Shown here piece by piece: positions 47,550 to 59,289 of a stretch of 64,000 nucleotides of DNA. The notes beneath the pieces were generated by a model. It was not told the origin of the DNA and searched no databases. It saw nothing but the letters and a program-made list of their open reading frames with translations. The translations under genes were made by a program, and so were the position numbers. Positions within the stretch are counted from its first letter, which is position 1. Each line of letters opens with the position of its first letter. The DNA is from Anthonomus grandis grandis (taxonomy: Eukaryota > Arthropoda > Insecta > Coleoptera > Curculionidae): assembly GCF_022605725.1 (NCBI RefSeq), contig NC_065553.1, positions 6,076,001-6,140,000 of the forward strand. Direction: 5' to 3'.

Positions 47550-48930
47550 AGAAAACCTTAGATGGGACAATAGGAATCTAAAAAAACCGAGAGGAAGTTA
47601 AGAAAATTTAATATTATTATTTACGGTATGACCGAAAAAACAGGCGTATTCAAAGACATTCATTCTATTTTAAAAGAATAAATAGAACTAAACTGTCGCT
47701 TCGAGAATTTAAGGTATTGTAATAGGATCGGCAAAAAAAACTGAGGAAAAAAAGCGTCCTATTTTACTAGAGTAAGTAACTCATGCTCTAAAATTGGATA
47801 TTCTTGGAAAAAGCAAAAATTTTAAAGGGATAAGAATTTTCGTTGCTCAGGATTATATTCCCGAAAATTACAAATAACAAAAAATTCTAAACAGTATAAA
47901 ACTCATTTTATAGCAGGAGAATTTTTGTCAACTAATGACCTATATGAAGATTACAAAAATATTTATTCTTATTTTAATTTTGTTTCTTTATAAATAATAT
48001 TACAAGACCAGCATGAAAAACATGCATTGGTCGCTTTTTAGTAAAAATGTCAAGAATTTTCTAGTATCAATTCATTTGTGTTCAAATATATATTAACGGA
48101 TCACTATACTATTACACTAAGTTTGAACTCGTCCATAAAATCCATTACCAGAACGTACAAAAAGACAATTGTTTAAAAATACCTATTGAGAAATGATACA
48201 ACGTGTATGATACAAATAACATAATTCTCGCAACCTCAAATTTTATTGACATTTTACAATATCATATTGTAAAAAATACGCCTAAACAAACGGTTTAGTT
48301 AATCTAATTAATAAGAAGAATGAATTATTCAAACTACATCTGTAGCATCCACAAAATGAGCAACTAAAAAAATAATTACAAAAACTGTAAAAATGAAGTA
48401 ACAAGGAAAAGCAAAAAAAGATTATTACAGTCGAATATTTCTAAAAGCTCAAATACTAATAAAAATCTATGGATATATATTTAAAGTGTATATAATAAAA
48501 AAGAATTAAGTAAACAGACTATGAAGAAGAAATTGGTTAATACTTCAGTCAAAATTATAAGATAAATTATCATAAATTATCATCTCAAATATACAGGATA
48601 GAGTACTTTAACGGAAATCAAAAATGTTTCGAAAATTCCATCATTTTATCAAAAATTAATGCTAATGAGATGGAAAGATTTCCTAATAGTTTTAAGCCAA
48701 AAAAAGCACCTAGTTTGGTTAGCTTAAAACCTGAAACTTTTCAAAGCTCTTGATAAAAATACTCCTACCGCTTTTGGTATTTTTGTAGATTTGTCAAAAG
48801 CTTTTAATACTGTAGGTCATGAAATTTAAAAAAAAAACTTGGCAATTATGGTTTTATAGGAACTAGCTAATAACTAGTTATAACTAGTAAACCTTAAATT
48901 TACTTCCTAGTGTTTTACAATAAAATATTA
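47550..48930 (+). pseudogene. LINE with ORF1 and ORF2 remnants, internally deleted
   Basis: About 47590-47890 reads, over frame changes, FNIIIYG, CNRIGKKTEEKKRPIL, LDILGKSKNFKGI and IFVAQDYIPENYK. This is the usual conserved part of a CR1/jockey ORF1 nucleic-acid-binding protein. From about 48000 come the end of the endonuclease domain (NFSSINSFVFKYILTDHYTI), then KDYYSRIFLKAQ. At about 48750-48830 comes FGIFVDLSKAFNTVGHEI of the polymerase. Most of the endonuclease and all of the polymerase after that motif are missing. Confidence 0.6.
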
Positions 48931-49033
48931 AAAACAGAAGTTTTAAATCTGCAGTTGGTTATCGCAATATTTTCCGTAAACTAATTAAGAACCATAATTG
49001 GGTTACTTTAAAAAATATACATCACATTTTCCA

Positions 49034-49200
49034 CTCGAAGACAGAGTCTCTCTAATCTATGCACTTCATTATATTAATTAAAATAGACCCTCTGAACAAA
49101 TCTGTCCATATCTCAGAAAATAGTCAAAGATCTTAAAATATAATTAAGTGTACCTTATTCAGAACACTTGAGTGCTCACTAGTGTCTATTTTTAAGATCT
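49034..49200 (+). repeat. Tandem duplication, unit 1
   Basis: Shares AATCTAT(G/A)CACTT, ACAAATCTGTCCAT and CAGAACACTT(G/A)AGTGCTCAC with 49221-49387. The offset is 187 bp. Confidence 0.75.
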
Positions 49201-49220
49201 CTAACCATAAAAAATGTCCT

Positions 49221-49387
49221 GAAAATAGAGGGCCATCCCTAATCTATACACTTTATTAGATTAATTAATATATCCCCTAGACAAATCTGTCCATTTCTCG
49301 AAAAGAAATAAAAAATCTTTGAATATAATTTAGCGTAGGTTATACAGAACACTTAAGTGCTCACTAGTATCTCTAGTGCCTTAAAAA
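49221..49387 (+). repeat. Tandem duplication, unit 2
   Basis: The partner of 49034-49200. Confidence 0.75.
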
Positions 49388-51039
49388 TAGAAAACGTTTT
49401 CAATGTTCAAACTAATTCAAATGTTTCTGTAACATATCTCCGCTCTGTTTTATAAGTTTTTATACCTCACACTAGCAAGATAAACCTAATATAGAAGTAT
49501 TGAAGATATACCTATTTTTATGTAGAATCTTGGTTTTCTGCCTTAAATAGCAAGACACATTACACAAAAACTTTATATAAACGAATTAACTAAGATAAAT
49601 ACTTCTCGAGATATTGAGCTTTATCTTTTTTTTTTAAATTGAAATTTGCACAAATTATCTTGTCAAAAGTATAAAAATGTATAAAACAGGTAAAAAAAAT
49701 TAATATTTTAACGTAATGATATTTAACAAATATTTCCAGTAGAAAATACTCACACGCTTTGGACAAATATTTAATATGAATATTAAGGCTTGAAATAAAT
49801 AAATATTTACAAAATTTCAATAGAGAGCAATAAAAAAAAATGCAAAAAGCAACTGTTGCGTCCAAAGAAAATGCTTTTAAAATATATTTAAATATAATTA
49901 TATATACTATAATAAGACAACCTTTACACAAGATAAAACTAGTAGAACACACTATAAAAACTCTTTGCTCTCTTTAAAATTTTAAAAAGCCATTAAATTG
50001 GCTCTTATTTTAAACATACATATACAAAAGATATAAATTTAATGTCATTCCAACCCCTTATGCACCCTGAATCAATAAATACAGTAACATCCGTTACATT
50101 TTCCTTTTGTTAACCACCAGACAAAATAAAAAAAGCCGAATAAAAATTGCAAACAGACAGATAGCTCCCTATTGTACTTCCATGTGAAATTTATTAGTCT
50201 TCCTACCCTTAAGCAGAACATATTGATTCCGGCTAAAAAAATTACCTGATGCCAGGTAATGGTTTAAAAAGGGTTAAAAATAACGTGTGAAAAAACATAA
50301 TTTTTATGTGATCCCATAATTCAAGTTTTTAAGAAAAGGGTTTATGTAGTGGAAGACTGCATTAAAAAACTAGGGAGACATTTTTTCAAAAATTATCAAA
50401 TCCGAACTACGACCAGCATCTACATTTGCCCCATCAGTTACGCTAATCTAGCAAATATCCAATACATTTCCAGCATTAGTTTAACCCTTTAACTCCGATT
50501 AGGAATCGAAATAATAAGCCCACATTATGGTACTACCATTTTTATTAATTTCACACCATAAAACTCCCGTAGCTTTTAAATTTCTAAAAAGTCATTTAAT
50601 AAAGTGACAGAGTTAAATGATTTATAGTCCGAGATGAAATGCTCCACTAACCAAAACACGCCGGATTACGATTGTAAAAATTAAATCTAAAGGGGATTTT
50701 TTTTAAGTCACCATCGAGTCACACAATGAATTTTACGGATAAAAAATGTGTCCTTTTCTCTAATAGCGCCCTAATAGTCTCCAGGTAAAGCGGAGGGTAA
50801 AAAAAGGTCCGTTTTTTTCGCAATGTTTGATATACCTCCTATTGAACAAATCGACGGATTCGCAAGTGGATCGAGTGTGGGGTTAAAATGTTTTAGCCAA
50901 GGGTTTGTTTTTCTGTTTAACTTTCTCACGTATTGTCGGTATCTTTTTTTGTTTGGATTTGAGGCTATATATCACATATATGTATATAAATAAAGTCGAA
51001 TTCCGTTGACTCATAAAACAAAACAGAAATAAGCAGTAC

Positions 51040-52695
51040 AGTTTTAATTTTCAAAGGAAACAAATGTCTATCGACATTTATAAAGAACCAGGTCCTGATG
51101 ATATTATTCCTTTGTCAGAAATTGCTCGTTTGCCTTGTCAAGACCTTTGTGGATTCTGTTTAATAAGTCTTTGTCTTCAGCAACATTTCCAGAGGACTGG
51201 AAATTATCATATATCATTCCGATTTACAAAAATGGTGGTAAAAGGAATGATAAAAAACAATAGTACCATAATTTAACTATCCACTTCAGAAATACAGGAG
51301 GGTGGCTGGGCTTTTTTTTGATCTTTCTAAGGCCTTTGATACCATTGATCATAGGATGTTGTTGCATAGACTGGAACACTATGGTTTGAGAGGATTGTCT
51401 GGTGTTTTACTGGGGTCTTATCTGGAGGAAAAAAAACAAATTGTGTGTATCTTAAAGGACAATAGAAATTATTATTCTAAGCCAGTTATTGTTTCGCAAG
51501 GTGTACCTCAGGGCTCGATTCTCGGTCCTGTGCTGTTTCTATTGTATGTGAATTCACTTTCAGATGAGGTGGCTGCGGGACTCCTCTGCCAGTATGCTGA
51601 TGATACATCGGCTGTCGTGATGGGGCAGGATTTTGGGAGCCTGGCTAGAGATGTGCAGCGGGGACAATGCAGGATTGGTGTGATGAGGCAGGGTTAATTC
51701 TGAACTGCGAAAAGACTGGTCTAATGCTATTTCAGAAAAATCCCAAATTAACAGAGTCTGTTTATTTGAAAATGCGAGGCAAATCAGTGCCTGTGGAAAA
51801 CACAGTTAAATTTTTAGGGGTCACCTTGGACACTGCTCTTGGCTGGGAGGAACATGTGAGGGTGCTCCAATCTAAACTAAATATCTTTTGTGCGTTAGTG
51901 CGAAGACTAAAATATTCATTGACAGTAAATTTCATAAGACAGTTTTATTTTGCAGGGGTGCAGTCATTGATTGCCTATAGTGTGATGTTTTGGGGATCAT
52001 CCTCTGTGGCTCCTCAAATTTTTGTAGTTCAGAAAAGGATCATCAGAGCTATGCTGGGGTTGCGCCCTGGAACATCATGCAAACCACATTTTGAATCACT
52101 GAACATAATGACTGTGCCTTCAATCTACTTTATGTCCTTAGTGATGTTTGTCAAAAGGCACCCACACCTTTTTTCAGTAAACAGTGACCATTATGGCACT
52201 GATATTGCAGTAATCACAAGGGGGAGGGAAGATCTTCGGGCACCAGCCCATGGTTCAGCGTTTTTTGAAAGGGGTCCTTATTATATGGCAGTTAAAGCAT
52301 ATGGGTTATTACCACCAGAAATAAAATCCATTAATAATAGTGTTAAATTTAGGAAAGCCAGTAGTCAGTTTCTTTTAGATAAGTGCTTTTATGATTTTAA
52401 ATTTAGATTTTGATGTGCCAGACCTGTGAACCTGTTACACATATGTACATATTCTATATATTTTGAACTTCATTTATTGATATTGTAATTTTAACTTTGT
52501 AGTTGCTGTTTTAACTTTTACTGTTTGTTAGTCTCATTTATTCTATATGTATTTGATTGTATCATGTTTCTTATTATATGCAATATTCATCGTGAATCTA
52601 TTTTAGGGAATTCACCATTTCTACTTGACGTTGCTTTGTCAAATTTATTTTGATTTTGTTGGCAATAAAGGAAATATTATTATTATTATTATTAA
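51040..52695 (+). pseudogene. LINE (jockey/CR1 group), youngest in the window, 5'-truncated
   Basis: Begins inside the polymerase with KEPGPDDI (51085), shifts frame near 51133 and continues ATFPEDWKLSYIIPIYK. From about 51302 it reads LFFDLSKAFDTIDHRMLLHRL, SQGVPQGSILGPVLFLLYVN and QYADDTSAVV. A one-base shift near 51665 leads into WCDEAGLILNCEKTGLMLF, VKFLGVTLDTALGWEEHV and QKRIIRAMLGLRPG. It ends YMAVKAYGLLPPEI...FLLDKCFY with TGA at 52411-52413. A 3' UTR with AATAAAGG is followed by an (ATT)n tail (52675-52694). All polymerase motifs are intact apart from two or three shifts. Confidence 0.85.
52675..52694 (+). repeat. (ATT)n tail of the LINE at 51040-52695
   Basis: Six or seven ATT units directly after GGCAATAAAGGAAAT. 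Confidence 0.85.
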
Positions 52696-53640
52696 ATGGG
52701 ATTACAGCTACACAAAATGGATTTTTTAAGAGCAGATCTGTTGCAACCAAGCAATCTTTTGCTTTATCAGAATGAACTGTCGAATGCCTTGGAGAAGGGG
52801 TATATTTTTGACTATATACTGACTTCTCCAAGGCATTTGATAAGGTTAATACCATCTTGCAGTGCCTTAAACTAAGAGAGTATCGTGTTGAAGCGTGCAT
52901 GTTGCAATGGCTAAAATTCTATTTAAATAATAGGATCCAATTTGTTAAGATTAGGTCTTATCAGTTATCACTTTTCAATGGTTTAGTTCCACAAGGTGGG
53001 CACCTAGATCCACTACTTTTTAATGTTTTCATCAGTATATAACACAAGGTTTTCATTACTATAAATGTCTGTTAAAAGCCGATGTCCTAAAGATCTTTAT
53101 TACCAGAGATAGCCCCGAGGCACTAGTAAATCTTCAAAATGAATCATCAGATTTCATCGATGGTGCAACGAAAATCATGTTTCTTAACTTTTAAAAATGT
53201 CAGTACATTCAGCTTTCAAGAAGAAAACCCCAGTACAAGATAAACATCCTAAACATCCAGATGGAGTCTATTTTGATTCAAAGATATGTTTTAATTAGCC
53301 AATTGAGTATTGTAAAAAAAGCATATAAATTGCTTGTCTTTTTAAAAAGACATACCAGAGACTTTACTAACATTTATACCTCAAAAATATTATACAACAG
53401 TTTAGTAGATTAAATTATTTCCGGAATGCCTGAAACATCTGGATTTTTGAAACAACGATCTAAAAACTTTGCCAAAGTATGTGTTTACCGACTTTTTTTC
53501 TTGATAGTTTAGTGCTGTCAATACTAGACTATGCTTCTATTGGTTTAAAAAATATCAAGATTAAGTCTTATACCGCCGTGACTCAAATAATTCTGTTATT
53601 TTTAAAAAATTTATAGATAAGTCATATTAATTAAAACTAT
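52696..53640 (+). pseudogene. Second LINE reverse transcriptase, broken
   Basis: Starts right after the (ATT)n tail of the preceding LINE. Pieces include NGFFKSRSVATKQ, YTDFSKAFDKVN, LREYRVEACMLQWLKFYLNN, VPQGGHLDPLLFNVFIS, LLKADVLKIFITRDSPEALVNLQNE (the Y/FADD box is lost to KADV), QLSRRKPQYK and VKKAYKLLVFLKRHTRDFTN. A degraded C-terminal part runs to about 53640. The order is that of a jockey-like polymerase. The Asp pair is not recognisable, so it is dead. Confidence 0.7.
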
Positions 53641-53644
53641 ATAT

Positions 53645-55080
53645 AACAAAAGAAAAATCAGATTAATTAACCTTGCAATTGGTGATCGCACAAGAACCGA
53701 TTAACTCTGGTAACTAGTACCGAAACTCTTCCTTGTCCTATCTTGGAGCTGGGATAAGTCCAAGCAACATTGCAAAAAATTTAAGTATATCTCCTAGTAA
53801 TTAAATCTTTTGTGGGCACTTATAGAGGAACAAATTTTGTTAGAGAATAGCGTCAAGAAACTTTAACTACCACTGTCCAAGATTTGTATCAATGCAGGTC
53901 CAAAGTTCCCACTTAAATGGCATCTGTTTTTGACTAGCGATATTGTATACCTCCATGATTTGAGTGCATAACATGGAGGTTATCAGTCATATAATTGGAA
54001 ATCATTTGCATGAGGGGGGGACTTCATGGAGAAGACAATTGAAGGTCAATCGTAGTCCAAAATTAACTTACAGTCAAGAATATTGGAACCGAGAAAAATA
54101 AATAGTAGTTTATTTTGTAGACGAATTTTAATCATATCTGTATCCTTATTCTTAAAGAATTCGGACCTAGAAAGAGTTAGTAAATGAGTCTCTGAATGTG
54201 AAGAAGTCTGGTGTGAACTGGCTAAATATTGCGGTAGATCACAATGTTTTAGAGTTGAAAGAAGAATACTCTTTATGTTTCTTAATATGCTAAAATTAGG
54301 ACTTGAATGAAGGGATTCTTCCCTGTCCTATTCTGTTCTTTTGATAGATGTTTAAATAAATCTTGCAGTGGATCCTTTGCTCCATCTTACACCTCTTATG
54401 CGATTCTCTTTAAGATAAAGCCGAACGCGCCGTTCTTTACTGATCACTCGTATTAATTAAAATCAATTCAAACTGCATAGTAACCAACGAGATATATTAT
54501 TCTATATACTGTTTTACTTCATAAAAAAAAAAAACTTTAATACAATTTTCTGCCCAAAAAGTTACCCTCCTGTCTTCCAAAGGGTCCAAAAAAAAAATTA
54601 AAATAAGTGGACTGTATCAAATGTCGCCCTCGTATCGATGCTTTTAGGCAGCGGTGTCGGCAATATTTTAAAATAAAATAAGTTTAAGGGGACCCAAAGG
54701 GCAGCATTACGCGCTTCCTAATCCTTATTTATAGCGGCATGACTGACTTATGGTCGATTGGAAAATATATTGAACTGCCAATCGTGGGATCGCTGTCCGT
54801 TCCAGTCGGTCAGGTTTTAATATAGACTAAGTGAATTTTTTGAATTTTAAAAAATATTTTAACATAGTTAGTAGCATTTATATCGATACGTTCCTGCGAA
54901 AGGATCTTAACCCACATTTTTGCCAAAAATTGGGTTTTGGGCTCTATTGACTTAGAAAAACTGGCTGCATATTCACGAAAAATTTTGAAAATGCTATTTT
55001 GGCTTATTTTCCATGAAAACTATAATTTAAATATCGTATATTCAATCGTTTGAATCTTAGAAAATTGAAAGGCTAGAAAT
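53645..55080. other. Intergenic; one island richer in G+C
   Basis: About 54560-54830 is non-coding and contains GTATCGATGC, CTAATCCTTATTTATAGCGG and a G+C-rich start. It is a candidate regulatory element. A 9-bp inverted repeat ACCTCCATG/CATGGAGGT lies at about 53949-53981. No genes are seen. Confidence 0.35.
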
Positions 55081-55082
55081 CT

Positions 55083-56045
55083 TAGAAAATAGAAAGACTA
55101 GTGCAAGAATAACGGCAACTTTGTTAAATGAGAGACATGCAAATAAACTCGTACATCACGGTTACATCCTAGAGTTAGAGGCAAAATTTGAGAAAACTGG
55201 AATATTGAAAATCCAGTGAGAAATGAGGCAGTAAAAGTCGGTATTCTTGGTGAAGTTAGTATGAACCCTATATTAAGTACCAGAAAACTTTCTCAAATGA
55301 TGGGACCCTCGCGGACCACTGTACAAATAATTCTAAAATATAATAAATGGCAGGCATATAAAATTCAACTTCCTCAAGAGTTAAAAGAAGATGATAACGA
55401 CCGCCGTTTACAGTTTTATGAAATAATATCCGAACTAATTTCAAAAAATGTTTACTTCTCAGATGAATGTTCATTTTTCCTCAATGGCACTGTCAATGGT
55501 CACAATTGTCGGTACTGGTCCGACACGAATTCAAGGATCTACGATGAGGTTCATACTCAACACCCTCAAAAATTAAACGTTTGGGTTGGTATTTTTTGTG
55601 ATCACATAATTGGACAATTTTTCTTACCGAGAATTTTAAATAGAAATACGTACTCAGACCTTTTGGAGAATGCCGTTAACCCAGCATTGATTATGGAAAA
55701 CGACCATCGTTACCATGAAGAAAATGCAATATTTCAGCAAGACGGGGCTCCTCCCTATTATTTATTACCAGTGCGTCAGTTTCTCGATGAAACGTTTCCT
55801 GGTAGATGGATTAGGAGAGAGTGGCTATAGAATGGCCCGCGAGATCACCCGATTCTCTTAATTTTTTTTTGTGGGGACATCTGAATACGAAAATTTATGC
55901 CACCCAACCTGAATCGTTAGAAGATTTACGGAACCGCATTATTCATGAATGCCTACAAATAACATCCGATATTCTTCACATTATCCGGGAACACTTTGAA
56001 CAGTTACTGTACTTTTGTATGGAGGTAAACAGCGGACATTTTTAA
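55083..56045 (+). pseudogene. Rosa-like (DD41D) transposase, one main frameshift
   Basis: Upstream of ATG 55216 the frame already reads transposase words (ARITATLLNERHANKLVHHG and LEAKFEKTG), so the true start is further 5'. Then come RKLSQMMGPSRTTVQIILK (helix-turn-helix), VYFSDECSFFLNGTVNGHN (first Asp), LNVWVGIFCDHIIGQFFLPR and IFQQDGAPPYY (second Asp). A frameshift near 55822 leads to IEWPARSPDSLNFFLWGHL, in which a few bases are missing around the third Asp. The end is NSGHF and TAA 56043-56045. It is about 320 residues, normal for the family. The element ends at GCCGCCCTGTA, with TA at 56629-56630. Confidence 0.85.
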
Positions 56046-56628
56046 CATTTAATAAGATAATGCGTAAGTACTAATCAACAAAATTAAATTAGATTTCTCT
56101 GGCAACCGCAACTCAAATTTAAAAAACAAAGAGCTATTGTAAAGAAAATTGAGTGCCCTTTTAAAAGATGTACCCCAACACACCCCTTTCCATTTAAAAA
56201 AATAAAGTGACTGTCGCCCCCGCTAAGTTGTAGGGATAAGAATTTAAACAAGAAATCGTTTTTGTAAAGTCAAAAATCGACGGATGTGAGCGTTTCTGTT
56301 TTGGTAATCAAGAACTTCTAAAAACTAGCGCTAAAAGTATTAAACAATGGTATTGTTTCAAAATTTTTGTCAAGCTGTTATACTGCGAAAACTCAATTTA
56401 TCAATATCAAACTTGGCAGTTGAAACTAAAATAAAAAGTCCTTTAAAATAAGCTTGACTCCACTCCTATTTAAGATTTTGAGGGTGGTGGCAACCCCCAC
56501 CAAGGGGTTAAAAATATTTAAAAAAAAGTCTTCCTAAAATGAAAAATCGACGGGTCCAAGCATTTATTAATTTTTTTTTTTAAAGTGGTCCAAACCTTGC
56601 TGGACCGTTTTTAATGGGCCGCCCTGTA
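56046..56628 (+). mobile_element. 3' non-coding part and end of the rosa-like element
   Basis: Contains AAAATCGACGG twice (about 56275 and 56545) and closes with GGGCCGCCCTGTA followed by TA. A similar word, AAAATCGACGTGTCCGAGCG, is seen near 1540. Confidence 0.6.
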
Positions 56629-57110
56629 TAAAACTGCTTAGCAGAAACAAATGAAGTGGACGATATTAAATAAATATATAAACATTTAATTGAATTTTGA
56701 ATTTACTTCTATAGATAGTATTATGTATGATTTTCTTATTTTCAGTTATGTAAAAACCTATTTTTGTATTAAAATTTAAAAAAAAACATTTTCTTAGTTT
56801 TTCTTTTGTTTCTTTTACAAGTGTTATAAATATATTCACTCAAACTATACTCTCAAAAGATAATTCTATAAAAGGTACAAAGGTACATACAACAGGTAAC
56901 ATATACTTTATACGGGCTTAGTTTTTTCTATTACCAGCATAATTTGTCAAAATCATTTAATTTACTTTTAAAGATTGTTGTAATGCTGTCGTATAACTAA
57001 TAAAAAAATGTATATGCTTAATATTTAAATAAGATATTTTATTAATATAAATCTAAATAAATATGAAAACTATATATTTATTTCTCAACTCTGCCATTAC
57101 AACTTTAAAC

Positions 57111-58045
57111 CTAAGAACATTGAAAGGATAGGATTAGCATCTTTGATGCAATGATACCAAATGCTTATGTAGAAATAGCAAAAAAACACACTTTATAATA
57201 TCATAAGAATTTGTCACTTATTTTGATGCAAAACAATTATTCCTCTTTAATAAAATAGGAACCATTTCTTTTTTTATAAAATATGATAAGATACTCTATA
57301 AAGAAGTAAAAAAAAATCAAAGTTAAATGAATGTAGATCATGTATATTAGAGAAAAAGGCAACAACATTGCAACGCCGCTCGATCACATTGTTGATTCCA
57401 CCGACACAAGTAAACTTTGCCATTGACGTCGTAAATAATATATACGAGATAAATATTTATTTTTAATAGACTATACTTTAAATTATAAACAACATTAACG
57501 TTTATGCACTCTTTATGCGTTTTTTAACGTACTTTGTTAGAGTAAAAGTACTTATCTAATAAAAAGCATTTTTATAGAAATTAAAAATTTTATAAATACT
57601 ATAGATTTTTTAATAAGTTTTTATTATTCTACGTTTATGACGACGGTTGTCCCTTAATATAATGTTATGACAATATCGGTATTTACTTGTGAAAAAAATG
57701 GTCTCAATTGCCTTTTTCCCATGGTGCGGCACAGGTTTTTACTATCGTAATAGTACACAAAAACACTGAAATGACTTAACCTTTTTCCTTTTTCAACCAA
57801 ATACTAAAGAAAAATACATACATCTATTTTTAGTTTTAATCTAAAATCTAACATCAATAAGTTTAATTAACATTACTATATGTGTTGATATATAGCTGAA
57901 AACTTTGAAATTGAAAATGCTTGTAAACTTGACAATAGAAAATCGATGAATATGTTTGTAAACAAAACACCCCCCTTACCCCTGCGCACATGTTGGACTC
58001 AAACAAAGTTATTGATTACTAATTCTAGCCTTTCAATGTTCTAAG
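57111..58045 (-). mobile_element. Non-autonomous DNA transposon with 8-bp target duplication, copy 2 (inverted)
   Basis: The ends are CTAAGAACATTGAAAGG at 57111 and, inverted, CTTAGAACATTGAAAGG at 58045. Perfect 8-bp flanks CTTTAAAC lie at 57103-57110 and 58046-58053. Internal sequence matches the reverse complement of 24444-25515 over most of its length, including TTGTTGATTCCACCGACACA and ATGTTATGACAATATCGGTA. It is 935 bp against 1072 bp for copy 1. Confidence 0.85.
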
Positions 58046-58053
58046 CTTTAAAC

Positions 58054-59285
58054 TAAGAGCCTCAATTAGTCCTTAAAATATATCGTTACCTACAAAAAAA
58101 GGGTAGTTACGATATTTCATTTCTAAAACTTGACTAAACTGTTCCCGCCAAACAATCGTATATTTCAAAAACACATGTTAGAAATAAAAAATAAATAAAA
58201 TTTTAATTAAAAATAAATCTTAGTCGTGGCAAAATTATTTGTAAAAATTTTAACCTTCTATATTAAAAAATATGAGCACAAATTAAAAAAAAACCTCTAC
58301 TATAAAATTTGTTTTTGCGGATATGATATTCTGGCAAAAAGGCATCCATATGTCATTCGTCCGTTTTTGTAGCACAAAAAAAGAGTTTTATTTCAGTTTT
58401 TTTTTGGTTATATTTAAAGAAGCATCAGTAAAAGAAATTGAACTGAAAACCAGCAGCTGAAACAAAAATAGAGCGCCCTTAGGTCCCAAAACAATCTTTC
58501 GAGAAGACATCAGTCCGACTCGCCAAGGCAATATGGAAACGGGAGGGACATGCAAAAACAGACGTTTCCGCAAGTTTTATGGCTTCCGTTATGGACATGC
58601 TATGCAAATATACGAGGCCATAACCACGTGATGTTGCCGGAACTCGGGGGGCCGCTTCTGGCCATTTCCAGAGACGGACGGGGGTCATCTACGGACTGAT
58701 AACGACCCGAATTTACCCCTTTTGTCTACTTAGGGATCTTTGTTTGGACTATAGAGATTATGAGAGAAACCGCGTTAAGGGTCTGTTATGTTTTTGGATA
58801 ATGGGCCAAAGGGTGGGGGTCAGTTTAATTTATCTTAGAGGGACATACGCATTACAAATTGTCCTCAAAATAGTTAATCAAGAAGAAAGTGTTCTTGTTA
58901 TTTCAAGTTAATTTATATCTGAAAGCAGTTTTTTTGACCTTTTGTTTACTTTTTTACTTTTAGATATCAAGTTATAATTTAATTGTCAACAAAAAATTAT
59001 ACTAAAAGTTTTAACTGACCGTAAGACCACTGAGTATCTTCCATGAGAATTAGTTTAGCTTAACGTTAAGTATATTTTATGTTCGGATCCATATTTTTCA
59101 GACTATAATGCAGTATTGTTCATACTATAATAGAGAAGTTGATATTGATTGTAGGTAGTTGATACATGGCGAAAAAGAACTTCAACTATCCAATTTTAGA
59201 AGTTATTTACTTAGCCTAAATAAAAATATACATAAAATATGCTTATTACCCTGTAACTTTTAAAAAACTTTAACGTATTAGCCGA
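58054..59285. other. Intergenic; island richer in G+C at about 58480-58830
   Basis: The island contains TATGCAAATAT, CCACGTGATG, TTTTATGGC and GGGGGGCCGC. Two overlapping minus-strand open frames (58388-58688) have no protein-like pattern. It is a candidate enhancer. The rest is A+T-rich. Confidence 0.4.
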
Positions 59286-59289
59286 TTAA

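Larger units (their letters stand above)
48935..51035. other. A+T-rich intergenic sequence with a two-unit duplication and one island
   Basis: The duplication is listed separately. About 50650-50900 is less A+T-rich and non-coding (GCGGAGGGTAAAAAAAGGTCCG), a candidate regulatory element. A 120-codon minus-strand open frame at 49590-49952 is rich in Ile, Phe and Tyr and looks like chance. Confidence 0.35.

Noticed and set aside
49590..49952. 120-codon minus-strand frame rich in Phe, Ile and Tyr
   Set aside because: The composition is what A+T-rich random DNA gives. No domain or start context.
52598..52900. 100-codon minus-strand frame
   Set aside because: It spans the ATT tail of one LINE and antisense sequence of the next.
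58388..58688. Two minus-strand frames over the 58.5 kb island
   Set aside because: They overlap in different frames with no recognisable protein. The island looks regulatory.
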